Shown here in pieces: positions 1 to 8,198 of a DNA stretch of 62,367 nt. Numbering within the stretch: position 1 is the first letter of the stretch; each line of letters starts with the position of its first letter. The stretch comes from Fimbriimonadaceae bacterium (GTDB taxonomy: Bacteria > Armatimonadota > UBA10988), in contig JADZEX010000025.1 of NCBI GenBank assembly GCA_020850355.1, forward strand, positions 1-62,367, read 5' to 3'. Below the pieces are notes generated by a model, which made no database searches, was not told the origin of the DNA, and saw nothing but the letters and a program-made list of their open reading frames with translations. The translations under genes and the position numbers were made by a program.

Positions 1-64
1 CAACGGCAACCAGAGCCAGGCCCGCATCAGCATCTCCGCCCACGCCTTCGGCGCCCGCTGGCGG

Positions 65-1804
65 CTACCTGCCGGCCTGCAACTCGTTGATCAGCGCCTC
101 GACCCGCTGCGCGTCGGCCTCGCGCTGTAACTGCCGAAACCCCTCCCGCGAGCGCGTCAGCACCGCCAGCGCCTCGTCAGGCTGGCCGGCGGACCAGAGG
201 AGCTGGCCGTGCAACACGCCGACGACGCTCAGGCCGTCGAGCCGCCCGGTGCGTTCCAGCAGCCGGTATGAGGTGGCCGCCAACGGCGCTGCGAGGGACG
301 GTTCGGACCGCCTGAGATGCAGTTGGGCCAGATCCCAACACGCCTCTGCTTGTCCGTCGGGGTCGCCGATCTCAGCGACGGCGCGGTACTGCTCTTGGTG
401 CAGGGCAAGAGCGATGTCGAACTCACCGCGGTCCGCCCGAAGCCTGGCGATCTTCGCAGTCGAGACGGCACGGGAGCGCACGTCGCCAAGCTGCCTAAAG
501 ACAGCGAGCGCCTCTTCATGAAGCGCCATCGCGGCGTCGACCTCGCCGCGGGCGGCGAGCAGGCTACCGATGTCTCCGAGGCAGATCGCGCGTGAGCGAG
601 CATCGCCAAGTCGCTCGGCAATCGCGAGCTTGTCCCGCTGAAGTGCCAAGGCGGCGTCAGCTTCACGCCGGCCAGCCATAATGCGGGCGATGTGACCAAG
701 GGTGACTGCCAGTGCGCGGCCGTCGCCGATCTGCTCATAGATCTTCCGCGATTCGCGGTGCAAACGCAGCGCTTCGTCGGTGTCACCGCGATCGGCACGG
801 AGATGGGCGATGTCGCCGAGGGTCACCGCGCGCGCGCGCTCGTCGCCGATCTGCTCGAAGACCCGCAGTTGCTCGGCGTACAGCGCCATTGCGGCGTCTT
901 TCTCGCCGCGGCTGCTCCTGAGGCGGGCGATGCCGCCGATGGCGCAGCCACGTTCGCGGAGGTCGCCGGCCTGCTCGGAGACGGCCAGTTGCTTCTCGAA
1001 CAGCGCCAGCGCGGCGTCGACCTCACCCCGGTCGGCGCGGAGGCGGGCGAGGTCGCCGAGGGCGACGGCGGCCTCTCCCGCCACCCCGCACTCGAGGAAC
1101 CCCTCTCGCGCCGCATCCAACCGTTCCAACGCCTCGTCCCACGCGCCCAGCGCGGCGCAGTGGCGGCCCAGTTGGTGCTGCCACCGGGCGCGGATGATTC
1201 GTTCGGTCAGGCTGGGCTCCGGCACCTGATCGGCCAACCGCTCGTGCAGTTCGGCGATTCGTGCGCGCCGCTGTGCGGCGGTCAGGTTGGCGTCGACCGT
1301 CGGCTGCCAGAGGTACTGGTCGACCCGCTCCAACTGCCCCGTGGCGAGTTCGGGGAAGGGCACCGTAACGCTGCGGATGGCGTAGAAGTCGGGGGCGTGG
1401 CGGGCTAGCAGGTTGGCGGCATACTCCGGCAGCCAGAAGACCACCGGGCGGCCGAGGCGTTGGCTGAAGAGAGGGCGTTGCAGGTTCAGGTTGAAGCAGA
1501 GCAGTTGCTGCGGATCGTCGCTGCGCAGGCACTGGTCGAAACCGTCGACCAGCACAGGGCCCTGCGGCTCCGGCACCTGCGCGAGAATCTCGTTGAGCAC
1601 GCCGATGCAGCCGGGCGGCAGGATCACCTCGTGCGCCGCGCCGGGCGCCAGGGCCGTCTGCAACATCGCACGGAAGCGGGCGCGCTCGGCGGGCACGTTG
1701 TGGACGGCCACCAGCAGCACAAACCCAGCGGCGCGCTGCAGGCTGCGCTGCAGCAGCCGCAGGGCGTCGGCGACGGCGGGGTCAGCGTTGTTGGAAGCGT
1801 TCAA
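65..1804 (-). CDS. TPR-repeat protein with N-terminal NTPase-like region lacking a P-loop
   Basis: The 579-residue protein has two parts. Residues about 20-165 look like an NTPase core without a Walker A motif: a strand (FVLLVAVHN), a Walker B-like strand (GPVLVDGFDQ), and the segment VVFWLPEYAANLLARHAPDF, a wording common at the N-terminus of bacterial TPR proteins. From about residue 215 to 565 come roughly 40-residue TPR units of the type RGEVDAALALFEKQLAVSEQ, similar enough at DNA level to give a visible 120-bp period. The start is TTG, 23 bp inside the end of the upstream ATPase gene, which implies translational coupling. It probably works as a scaffold or sensor with that ATPase. The substrate is unknown; TPR proteins of this sort are frequent in signalling and conflict systems, but a defence role is only inferred. 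Confidence 0.8.
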   Translation of the reverse strand: MNASNNADPAVADALRLLQRSLQRAAGFVLLVAVHNVPAERARFRAMLQTALAPGAAHEVILPPGCIGVLNEILAQVPEPQGPVLVDGFDQCLRSDDPQQLLCFNLNLQRPLFSQRLGRPVVFWLPEYAANLLARHAPDFYAIRSVTVPFPELATGQLERVDQYLWQPTVDANLTAAQRRARIAELHERLADQVPEPSLTERIIRARWQHQLGRHCAALGAWDEALERLDAAREGFLECGVAGEAAVALGDLARLRADRGEVDAALALFEKQLAVSEQAGDLRERGCAIGGIARLRSSRGEKDAAMALYAEQLRVFEQIGDERARAVTLGDIAHLRADRGDTDEALRLHRESRKIYEQIGDGRALAVTLGHIARIMAGRREADAALALQRDKLAIAERLGDARSRAICLGDIGSLLAARGEVDAAMALHEEALAVFRQLGDVRSRAVSTAKIARLRADRGEFDIALALHQEQYRAVAEIGDPDGQAEACWDLAQLHLRRSEPSLAAPLAATSYRLLERTGRLDGLSVVGVLHGQLLWSAGQPDEALAVLTRSREGFRQLQREADAQRVEALINELQAGR

Positions 1805-3071
1805 GCTGGGCGATCACCGGGTTGACTTCATACCACAGGTGGCCATTCAGATACTCGTAGATGTACTGCAGGAGCAGCATCATCTGGTGCGGCTCGTCCT
1901 GTGGCATGTCCTTCTGCGGCTTGGCGAAGCTGGCTAGCAGCGGCCAGAAGGCGTCAGGGACTTGCCGGGTGAAGTCGATCTTCTCGTACGTGAGCACCCG
2001 CTCGACCTCGCGCTCTCGCAGTGGCAGCGCCAGCACCATGTTGAGGGCCGACTGCAAGAACCGCAGGAGCGTTCGGGGGTGGCCGCCCGACATGAGGCAC
2101 AGCCGGCGCAGCAGACTGCGATCTTCGAACACCTCCTCGAGTGCGACCCCAGCCACCTGGCACCGGGCGGCGACGATCGCCTCGAGCAGGTCCAGGCCGG
2201 GCGAGCTGGCCGGCACACCCGCCTGGTCATAGCCCTTCAGCGGGATCATCGGCACACTGTGGGTCGTGCCGCCAAAAGCGTCCTTCAACTGCTGGCAGCG
2301 CGGTGAGTAGACCAGCGAGACGGGGGCCGTGTAGAGGACATGAGTGCGGAGCCCGGCGAGCTGGTCGGCCCGATCGAAGTACAAACGATCGTGGGTCGTG
2401 CGCCCATCGCCGGTGTCACGCAACTCGACCCGCTCCAGACCGTCAACGATGATCACCAGGCCCTTCTTGCCCTGGCGACGGAGCTGTTGGTTGGCCTTGT
2501 CAAGCAAGTCGTTGAGCGCCTCGCGGAGCTGGTTGTTATGCTGCTCAACGGCTGCCCGCAGGACCGAACGGCGGGTTGGCCGGTTGCGAATCTCGGCCGA
2601 CAGACCACCCCAGCCAGCCGACGTAATGACCTCCGCGCTGAGCGTCTCACGGACGCTGTCGTAGGCCTGTTGCAGCAGCGTGGTGGCAGTACCGAACCCG
2701 GGGACGTGCGAGTCGGCCAGTTGCTGCTGGCACTGCGCGGCCATCACGACCAGCAAGTCCGGAAAGTCGAGATCGCCGAGGTCGACGTGCTCGGTGAGGT
2801 CGATGAAGACCACCTGGAAGGGCGGTGGACCCTCCTCCAAAGCGCGCTGCAGTCGCCGCAACTCGGTGGACTTGCCTACGCCACGGTGGCCGGTGAACAG
2901 CCGGATGATGAACCGCTGCTCCCGCGCCCGTCGGAGCGTCAGCAGCATCTCGGCTTGGAGCGCGCTTTGGCGGACCGCGTCGCAGTTGACGTAGCGGGGA
3001 TCACCGGGCGCGAGCGGCTCGGTGGGATCGCAGCACTGCACGAGCCGCGTGATGGCCTCTTCTGTGCTCAT
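1782..3071 (-). CDS. P-loop ATPase, partner of the downstream TPR protein
   Basis: The protein has 429 residues. A clear Walker A motif (GHRGVGKST, residues 61-69) follows a short N-terminal helix region, and a Walker B-like strand ends KKGLVIIVDGLERV near residue 205. There is no signal peptide or membrane segment, so it is cytoplasmic. The family looks like the stand-alone AAA/STAND-like ATPases that sit beside TPR genes; no effector domain is visible in this polypeptide. Its stop codon lies inside the start of the TPR gene, so the two products are probably made together in similar amounts. It lies 31 bp downstream of a beta-helix gene on the same strand and could be cotranscribed with it, although the functions do not obviously match. 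Confidence 0.75.
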   Translation of the reverse strand: MSTEEAITRLVQCCDPTEPLAPGDPRYVNCDAVRQSALQAEMLLTLRRAREQRFIIRLFTGHRGVGKSTELRRLQRALEEGPPPFQVVFIDLTEHVDLGDLDFPDLLVVMAAQCQQQLADSHVPGFGTATTLLQQAYDSVRETLSAEVITSAGWGGLSAEIRNRPTRRSVLRAAVEQHNNQLREALNDLLDKANQQLRRQGKKGLVIIVDGLERVELRDTGDGRTTHDRLYFDRADQLAGLRTHVLYTAPVSLVYSPRCQQLKDAFGGTTHSVPMIPLKGYDQAGVPASSPGLDLLEAIVAARCQVAGVALEEVFEDRSLLRRLCLMSGGHPRTLLRFLQSALNMVLALPLREREVERVLTYEKIDFTRQVPDAFWPLLASFAKPQKDMPQDEPHQMMLLLQYIYEYLNGHLWYEVNPVIAQLERFQQR

Positions 3072-3102
3072 GCCCTCTTGATACCCCCTGCCTGCCCCTC
3101 CG

Positions 3103-5079
3103 TCAACCCCGCCGCCGGACCTCCGGTTGGCCGTCGCCGTTGGGGTCGCCGCGGCGGTAGGCGGCCAGGTCCAGCCGCGCGCCGAGCGGCTCCGCGGCCA
3201 GCTTCAGGGCCGGGCTGGTGGGGCGCGGCAGGAGGTCCAGGCGCAGCTCGGCAGCGCCGCGCCAGTTGAGGATCGTGGGCGCCTGCTCGGCCAACTCGGG
3301 GAGTGGCGGGGCCAGGTTCAGGCTGTCATCGCTGACGGCCGTGACCTGGCGGCGGACCCCATCGAAGCCGACTTCGACCGGGTCGCCGACCGCAAAGAGC
3401 TGGCGGGCGTCCGGGACGATCAGCCGCTCGGTGGTGAACTCCGGCAGCCGGCGGTTCTCGCTGCGCGCCGAGCAGAGCGGCGCGTTGACGAACAGCGGAT
3501 CGGTGAACTGCGAGTGGACGTCCTGCCCGCTCACCTTCTGGTAATCCGCCAGGTTGGACTGCCAACTGCGGCCCCACGAGAAGAGCGTGCCGCTGAGGCC
3601 CGGCGCGCGCCAGACCAGGTTCTGGTCGCTGACCAGCTCGCCGGCCGTCTGCACGCCAAACGCCGATGTCGGGCCGCCGGGGCAGAGGATGTTGCGCTCC
3701 AGGCGGCAAGCCTGGCCCGAGAAGCTGACGCAGCCCCAGCCGGTGTAGGCCACGGTGTTGCCGCGCAGCACGAAGCGATGGGTGTTGCCGTGCCCCAGAA
3801 TCAGGGCCACCGCTGCGGTCCCGATCACCAGGTTGCCGGCGATGGTGCAGTCCTCAGCGGCCTCCATCATGATCCCCTGCCCGCCGTGTAGCAGCACGTT
3901 GTCGACGATCTGCAGGTTGCGGACCGTGTTGTGGAGCTGCATGTTGTCGGGGTGGCCCCAGCGCGTGTGGTCGTGCAGGTAGTTCTGCCGAATCGTCAGG
4001 TCGGCGCTCTGGTGGCTGATCACCAGCCCGTCGACGGCGTTGTCGGCGACCTCGTTGGCCACGATGCTGCCCTGCCGGCAGGTCATCACCGCGATGCCGT
4101 TGTCGTTCCGCTCGACCAGGTTGCCCTCTACCGTCAGCCCCGTGACATTGCGGCAGTACAGCCCGATCCCCTGGTTGTCGTGGACCCAACAGCGCCGCAC
4201 GGTGATGCCCTGCGGCTGGCCCGACCAGGAACCGATCCCGTGGCTGGCCCCGCCGCGCACCTCAAAGCCCTCGATCACGACCTGCTGCGAGGCGCCCCAA
4301 TCGAGCACGAAGCGGTCGCGCCGCGCGGCCTCCACGGGGGTGGTCGCCGGATCCCAACCAACGGGTGGGTAGAGGTACAGCGTGCCGTCGACCACCGCCC
4401 ACTCGCCGGGCTCGTCGATCAACTCGAGCCGGTTCTGAACCCGGTAGCGGTCGACGTTGGCCTCGACAGTGCGGTCGCGGTAGATCCCGCCGTCCAGTTG
4501 CAGCTCGCCCTTGGTGGCATCGTGCGCGACGATCCGTCGGGTGAGCTGGGCGGTGATGTCGACGTCCCAGAAGAAGAGACTCCCGCCCGCCAGGTTGCCG
4601 GTCCCGAGGTGCGGCGGATCGAGCAGGGTGTTGGTCCCCCCACCGGCCGCCACGAACCAGCCAGCATCGGGCTCGCGGGCCAGCCGCAGCGGGTGGTCGC
4701 CCGCCAACAGCACGGGCGGCTGCCAGGCCAGCGCGGCCTGCCGCAGCTTGGCTTGGAGCGGATGCGCCGCGGCGCAGGGCTGCCAGTCGGTCACCCGATC
4801 GGCGCCGCTGAGTACCACGCCCGGGCCGCTGGCCCGCAGCGTCAGGGGCTGTCCCGGGGCACCGCCGCTGCGCAGCACGACGCTCTCGCGGTAGACGCCG
4901 GGCCGCACCAGGACGGTGTCGCCCGGCCTGGCCACCGCGACGGCGCGGGCGACCGACCGGAACGGCTGCGCGGCCGTCCCCGGCCCGGCCTCGGAGGCCG
5001 TCGGGGCGGCCTGGTCCACCAGCAGTTCAGCCGCGCCACCGGGGCGCAGCAGCAGCAGGATCAGCAGGGCACGCCGCAT
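3103..5079 (-). CDS. Secreted right-handed parallel beta-helix protein
   Basis: The 658-residue protein starts at the ATG at 5079, preceded by GGAG seven bases upstream; a longer in-frame extension to 5238 is open but lacks a signal peptide start. The N-terminus MRRALLILLLLRPGGAA is a signal peptide. Next comes the hallmark opening of secreted beta-helix proteins (AAQPFRSVARAVAVARPGD, then VLVRPGVYRESV), and from about residue 270 to 480 the asparagine-rich ladder repeats (VEGNLVERNDNGIAV, IRQNYLHDH, IAGNLVIG). Proteins of this fold include polysaccharide lyases and glycosidases, but no catalytic residues can be assigned. The C-terminus carries GDPNGDGQPEVRRRG, a calcium-loop-like DPNGDG motif. 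It is divergent from the GH74 gene across 115 bp, suggesting a shared regulatory region for polysaccharide use. Confidence 0.85.
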   Translation of the reverse strand: MRRALLILLLLRPGGAAELLVDQAAPTASEAGPGTAAQPFRSVARAVAVARPGDTVLVRPGVYRESVVLRSGGAPGQPLTLRASGPGVVLSGADRVTDWQPCAAAHPLQAKLRQAALAWQPPVLLAGDHPLRLAREPDAGWFVAAGGGTNTLLDPPHLGTGNLAGGSLFFWDVDITAQLTRRIVAHDATKGELQLDGGIYRDRTVEANVDRYRVQNRLELIDEPGEWAVVDGTLYLYPPVGWDPATTPVEAARRDRFVLDWGASQQVVIEGFEVRGGASHGIGSWSGQPQGITVRRCWVHDNQGIGLYCRNVTGLTVEGNLVERNDNGIAVMTCRQGSIVANEVADNAVDGLVISHQSADLTIRQNYLHDHTRWGHPDNMQLHNTVRNLQIVDNVLLHGGQGIMMEAAEDCTIAGNLVIGTAAVALILGHGNTHRFVLRGNTVAYTGWGCVSFSGQACRLERNILCPGGPTSAFGVQTAGELVSDQNLVWRAPGLSGTLFSWGRSWQSNLADYQKVSGQDVHSQFTDPLFVNAPLCSARSENRRLPEFTTERLIVPDARQLFAVGDPVEVGFDGVRRQVTAVSDDSLNLAPPLPELAEQAPTILNWRGAAELRLDLLPRPTSPALKLAAEPLGARLDLAAYRRGDPNGDGQPEVRRRG

Positions 5080-5194
5080 CGCCAGTCTCCATGACGCCGC
5101 TGGGAGCTTCGCGCTGCCTGGTCGGCTCCCTGCCGGAACCGCCCCCGCCGCGGGGCCGTCCCAGACCCGGGGGCAGCCGGTGAGGAGCGTGGTG

Positions 5195-7363
5195 ATGCTG
5201 CGTTGCGGTCTGCTGATCTGCCTGCTCGGTGTGCCCATCGCGCCAGCCTGGGCCGCACCAGCCGCGCCCTATGCCTTCCGCAACGCGACGATCGTCGCCG
5301 GTGGGTTCATGCCTGGCATCGTCTTCCACCCGACCATCGCCGGGCTGGCCTACATTCGGTCTGACATGGGCGGCGCCTATCGGCTGGATCCGGCCACCCG
5401 CCGCTGGCAGCCGCTGCTCGACTTCACCAAGGACTATGTCGAGACCGGCGTCGAGAGCATCGCCTTGGACGCCGCCCACCCGGACCGGGTCTACCTGGCC
5501 TGTGGCACCACCGTGGCGAGTTGGGCGCCCAACGGGTTCCTGCTCCGCAGTGACAACCGTGGCGAGACCTGGGAACGCCTGCCGCTGCCCTTCAAGTGCG
5601 GCGGCAACAGCGATGGCCGGTCGATTGGGGAACGGCTGCTGGTCGACCCCTTGGCCCCCGAGCAGCTCTGGCTGGGTAGCCGTCAGAAGGGCCTTTGGCG
5701 CAGCCGCGACCGGGGCACGACCTGGCAGCCGGTGACCTCGTTCCCGGTCGCCGAGACCAGCGCCGGACGGTGGCCCGGCAGCGGTGTCTGCTTCGTGCTG
5801 GCGGATCCCCGCGGCAGCGCGCCTGGCGGACCCACGCAGACGCTCTACGCCGGTGTCGCCACGCAGCCGCTGAGTCTCTACCGCAGTCGCGACAACGGTG
5901 GCACCTGGACTGCGCTGCCCGGCCAACCCACCGACTGGCTGCCGCACCATGGGGTGCTGGCCAGCAACGGTTGGTTGTACCTGACCTACTGCGACACGCC
6001 GGGACCGAACGGCGTGACCGACAGCCAGGTCTGGCGGCTCGACACCGCGACCGACGCCTGGACCAACATCACGCCGGCGGCCGTGGCCGGCCAGAAGCTC
6101 GGCTACGGCTACGCCGGGCTGGCCGTCGACCGGCGGCAGCCGGCGACGGTGATGGTCGGCACGACCTGTCGCTGGGCCGCCGGCGACGACCAGTGGCGCA
6201 GCATCGATGGCGGGGCTACCTGGCGCCAGGTCGGGCCGACGGCACTGCGCGACGTCAGTCGCAGCCCGTACCTGCGCTGGGGCAAGCCCGAGACGCAACG
6301 CGTCGGGGCCGGCAACTGGCAGGGCAGCATCGTGATCGACCCCTTCAACTCCAACCGCGTGCTCTACGTCACCGGCGCCACCGTCTGGGGTTGCGACGAC
6401 ATCACCAACGTCGACCGCGGGTTGCCGACGCACTGGGTGGTGCGCGGTGAGGGGATCGAGCAGACCGCGGTGCTCGATCTGATCAGCCCGCCCGAGGGGC
6501 CGCCGTTGATCAGCGGTTTGGGCGACATCGGCGGCTTCGTGCACGACGACCTGACCGTCTCGCCGCAGGCCGGCATGATGCGCCCCTACATGACCAACCG
6601 CGCGCTGGACTACGCTGGCGCCGCGCCGCGCCACGTCGTGCGGGTCGGCGATGGCATCGCCGTGCCGGGCTGTCTGTCCACCGACAGCGGCCAGACCTGG
6701 CAAGTCTTCGCGACGGCCCCGGTGGCCGGCGCCAAGAACGGCAGCGTCGCGCTGAGCGCCGATGGACGGGCGGTGCTCTGGTCACCGGGTGGCCAGCCGC
6801 CGTTCCGCAGCACCGACGGCGGGACCACCTGGGCGCGCTGCCAGGGTCTCGAGACTGCCGCCGTCGTGGTGGCCGACCGGGTCGATCCGCTGTTGCTCTA
6901 CGCCCTGCCGGTCAACCGCGACGACTCGCCCGCCCGGCTGCACCGCAGCACCGACGGGGGCGTCACCTTCCAGCCGGCCGCCGCCGGCCTGCGCGGGCGG
7001 CGCTTGCGGGCGGTGCCGGGTCTGACGCGGCAGCTCTGGCTGGCCGGCCCGACCGGCCTCTGGCGTTCAACCGACGCCGGGGAGACCTTCACGGCGCTCG
7101 CCGGCTGCAGTTCGGCGATGTCGGTCGGCTTCGGCCAGGCCGCGCCGGGCCAGACCCATCCGGCCGTCTTCACCGCCGCCACCCGCAGCGGGGTCACCGC
7201 GCTGTACCGCTCCGACGACCTGGGCGGCACCTGGCTCCGGCTGAACGACGAGCAGCACCTGTGGGGCGGGCTCTACGGCTGCCTGACCGGCGACCCGCGG
7301 GTCTACGGCCGGTTCTACCTGGGCACCAACGGCCGCGGCATCATCATCGGCGAGCCCCGCTGA
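5195..7363 (+). CDS. GH74 family xyloglucanase-like secreted hydrolase
   Basis: The 722-residue protein starts at the ATG at 5195, with GAGGAG seven bases upstream; the frame is open further upstream without purpose. Residues 1-21 form a signal peptide ending AWAAP. The sequence then follows the GH74 pattern: GGFMPGIVFHPT, the SDMGGAYRLDP motif with the presumed first catalytic Asp (D57), and LGDIGGFVHDD with the presumed second catalytic Asp (D444). Several Asp-box/BNR motifs (SxDxGxTW type, such as SRDRGTTW, STDSGQTW, STDGGTTW) mark the two seven-bladed propellers of this family. GH74 enzymes cut beta-1,4-glucan backbones of xyloglucan. The length is close to that of a GH74 catalytic module with no carbohydrate-binding domain. 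Substrate specificity cannot be read from sequence alone. Confidence 0.88.
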   Translation: MLRCGLLICLLGVPIAPAWAAPAAPYAFRNATIVAGGFMPGIVFHPTIAGLAYIRSDMGGAYRLDPATRRWQPLLDFTKDYVETGVESIALDAAHPDRVYLACGTTVASWAPNGFLLRSDNRGETWERLPLPFKCGGNSDGRSIGERLLVDPLAPEQLWLGSRQKGLWRSRDRGTTWQPVTSFPVAETSAGRWPGSGVCFVLADPRGSAPGGPTQTLYAGVATQPLSLYRSRDNGGTWTALPGQPTDWLPHHGVLASNGWLYLTYCDTPGPNGVTDSQVWRLDTATDAWTNITPAAVAGQKLGYGYAGLAVDRRQPATVMVGTTCRWAAGDDQWRSIDGGATWRQVGPTALRDVSRSPYLRWGKPETQRVGAGNWQGSIVIDPFNSNRVLYVTGATVWGCDDITNVDRGLPTHWVVRGEGIEQTAVLDLISPPEGPPLISGLGDIGGFVHDDLTVSPQAGMMRPYMTNRALDYAGAAPRHVVRVGDGIAVPGCLSTDSGQTWQVFATAPVAGAKNGSVALSADGRAVLWSPGGQPPFRSTDGGTTWARCQGLETAAVVVADRVDPLLLYALPVNRDDSPARLHRSTDGGVTFQPAAAGLRGRRLRAVPGLTRQLWLAGPTGLWRSTDAGETFTALAGCSSAMSVGFGQAAPGQTHPAVFTAATRSGVTALYRSDDLGGTWLRLNDEQHLWGGLYGCLTGDPRVYGRFYLGTNGRGIIIGEPR

Positions 7364-7456
7364 TCCAATCCGTCCCGCGTGGCCTCCGGCCCGTCCGGAC
7401 TCGTGGCACGTATGTTGACACTCGTGTTACGATCCTGGTCGGTCGGGAGAGTTGGC

Positions 7457-8188
7457 ATGGTGCGGCGGCGGGGCTTCACGTTGATCGAGCTGCTGGTGGT
7501 GATCGCGATCCTCGCGATTCTGGCAGCCATTCTGTTTCCGGTCTTTTCCAAGGCGCGCGAAAAGGCGCGCCAGGCGAGCTGTAGCGCGAACTTGCGGCAG
7601 TGGTCAGCGGCCTACCTGATGTACGCCCAGGACCACGACGAGGTCTTCCCGCCGGCCTACTGGGACTACTCCGGCAACGTCACGATGACCTGGCTCGGAT
7701 TCTGCGAGCCGTATGTCAAGAACGCCCAGTTGAAGCACTGCCCGAGCTTCCAGCCGAAGGCGGCGACGACCTACTACAATGTCGGGTATGGGGTCAACTA
7801 CCGCTGGTTCGGGTTCTCGGGCGACGCCACCGACAGTCGCAGTTGGAGCAAGTACTACGTGACATCGCTGGCCGTCGTGCAGGCCCCGGCCGAGACCATC
7901 CTGCTGGCCGATGCCGACTACTTCGTCTTCATCCCGATGCTGCAGCTCTCGACCAATGCCTGGCTGCGGGACAACCTGAAGGTCGACCCGCGCCACAACG
8001 GCGGCGCCAACCTGGCGTTTGCCGACGGGCACGTCAAGTGGCTGAAGCGCGAGGCATTCACCTGGGCCAGTCCCAGCAACCGCTACCTGTACACCCCCGA
8101 AGACGACCGCAGCAGCGACGACATCCAGGTCGATTTCGTCAACCCGTACCGCAGCTACTACTGCAACGGCGGACTGATCGACGGCTAG
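7457..8188 (+). CDS. Prepilin-type (DUF1559-like) H-x9-DG protein, copy 1
   Basis: The 243-residue protein starts at the ATG at 7457, preceded by GGGAG with an eight-base spacer. MVRRRG followed by [20 protein letters not shown] is a type IV prepilin/pseudopilin signal: cleavage after Gly, then Phe methylation and a hydrophobic helix with Glu at position +5. [15 protein letters not shown] is the Armatimonadota-type continuation. The globular part ends with [12 protein letters not shown], the H-x9-DG motif of these proteins. They are processed by prepilin peptidase and exported by type II secretion or type IV pilus machinery, none of which is encoded here. It lies 93 bp after the GH74 gene, and its stop codon overlaps the ribosome binding site of the next gene, so it is cotranscribed with the hydrolase-cupin gene. 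Confidence 0.9.
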   Translation: MVRRRGFTLIELLVVIAILAILAAILFPVFSKAREKARQASCSANLRQWSAAYLMYAQDHDEVFPPAYWDYSGNVTMTWLGFCEPYVKNAQLKHCPSFQPKAATTYYNVGYGVNYRWFGFSGDATDSRSWSKYYVTSLAVVQAPAETILLADADYFVFIPMLQLSTNAWLRDNLKVDPRHNGGANLAFADGHVKWLKREAFTWASPSNRYLYTPEDDRSSDDIQVDFVNPYRSYYCNGGLIDG

Positions 8189-8198
8189 GAGCGGGATG

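Noticed and set aside
2-130. A plus-strand frame open from the left edge to a TAA at 128-130
   Set aside because: It could be the end of a gene from outside the window, but it overlaps the end of the TPR gene by 66 bp and shows no recognisable motif, so it is not reported as a feature.
380-1080. Tandem DNA repeat of about 120 bp
   Set aside because: It simply reflects TPR units in the coding sequence and is described with that gene.
7404-7420. Sigma-54-like -24/-12 element (TGGCACG-N4-TTGAC) upstream of prepilin copy 1
   Set aside because: The essential GC of the -12 element is GA here, and a TTGACA at 7415-7420 has no properly spaced -10 box; neither promoter type is convincing.
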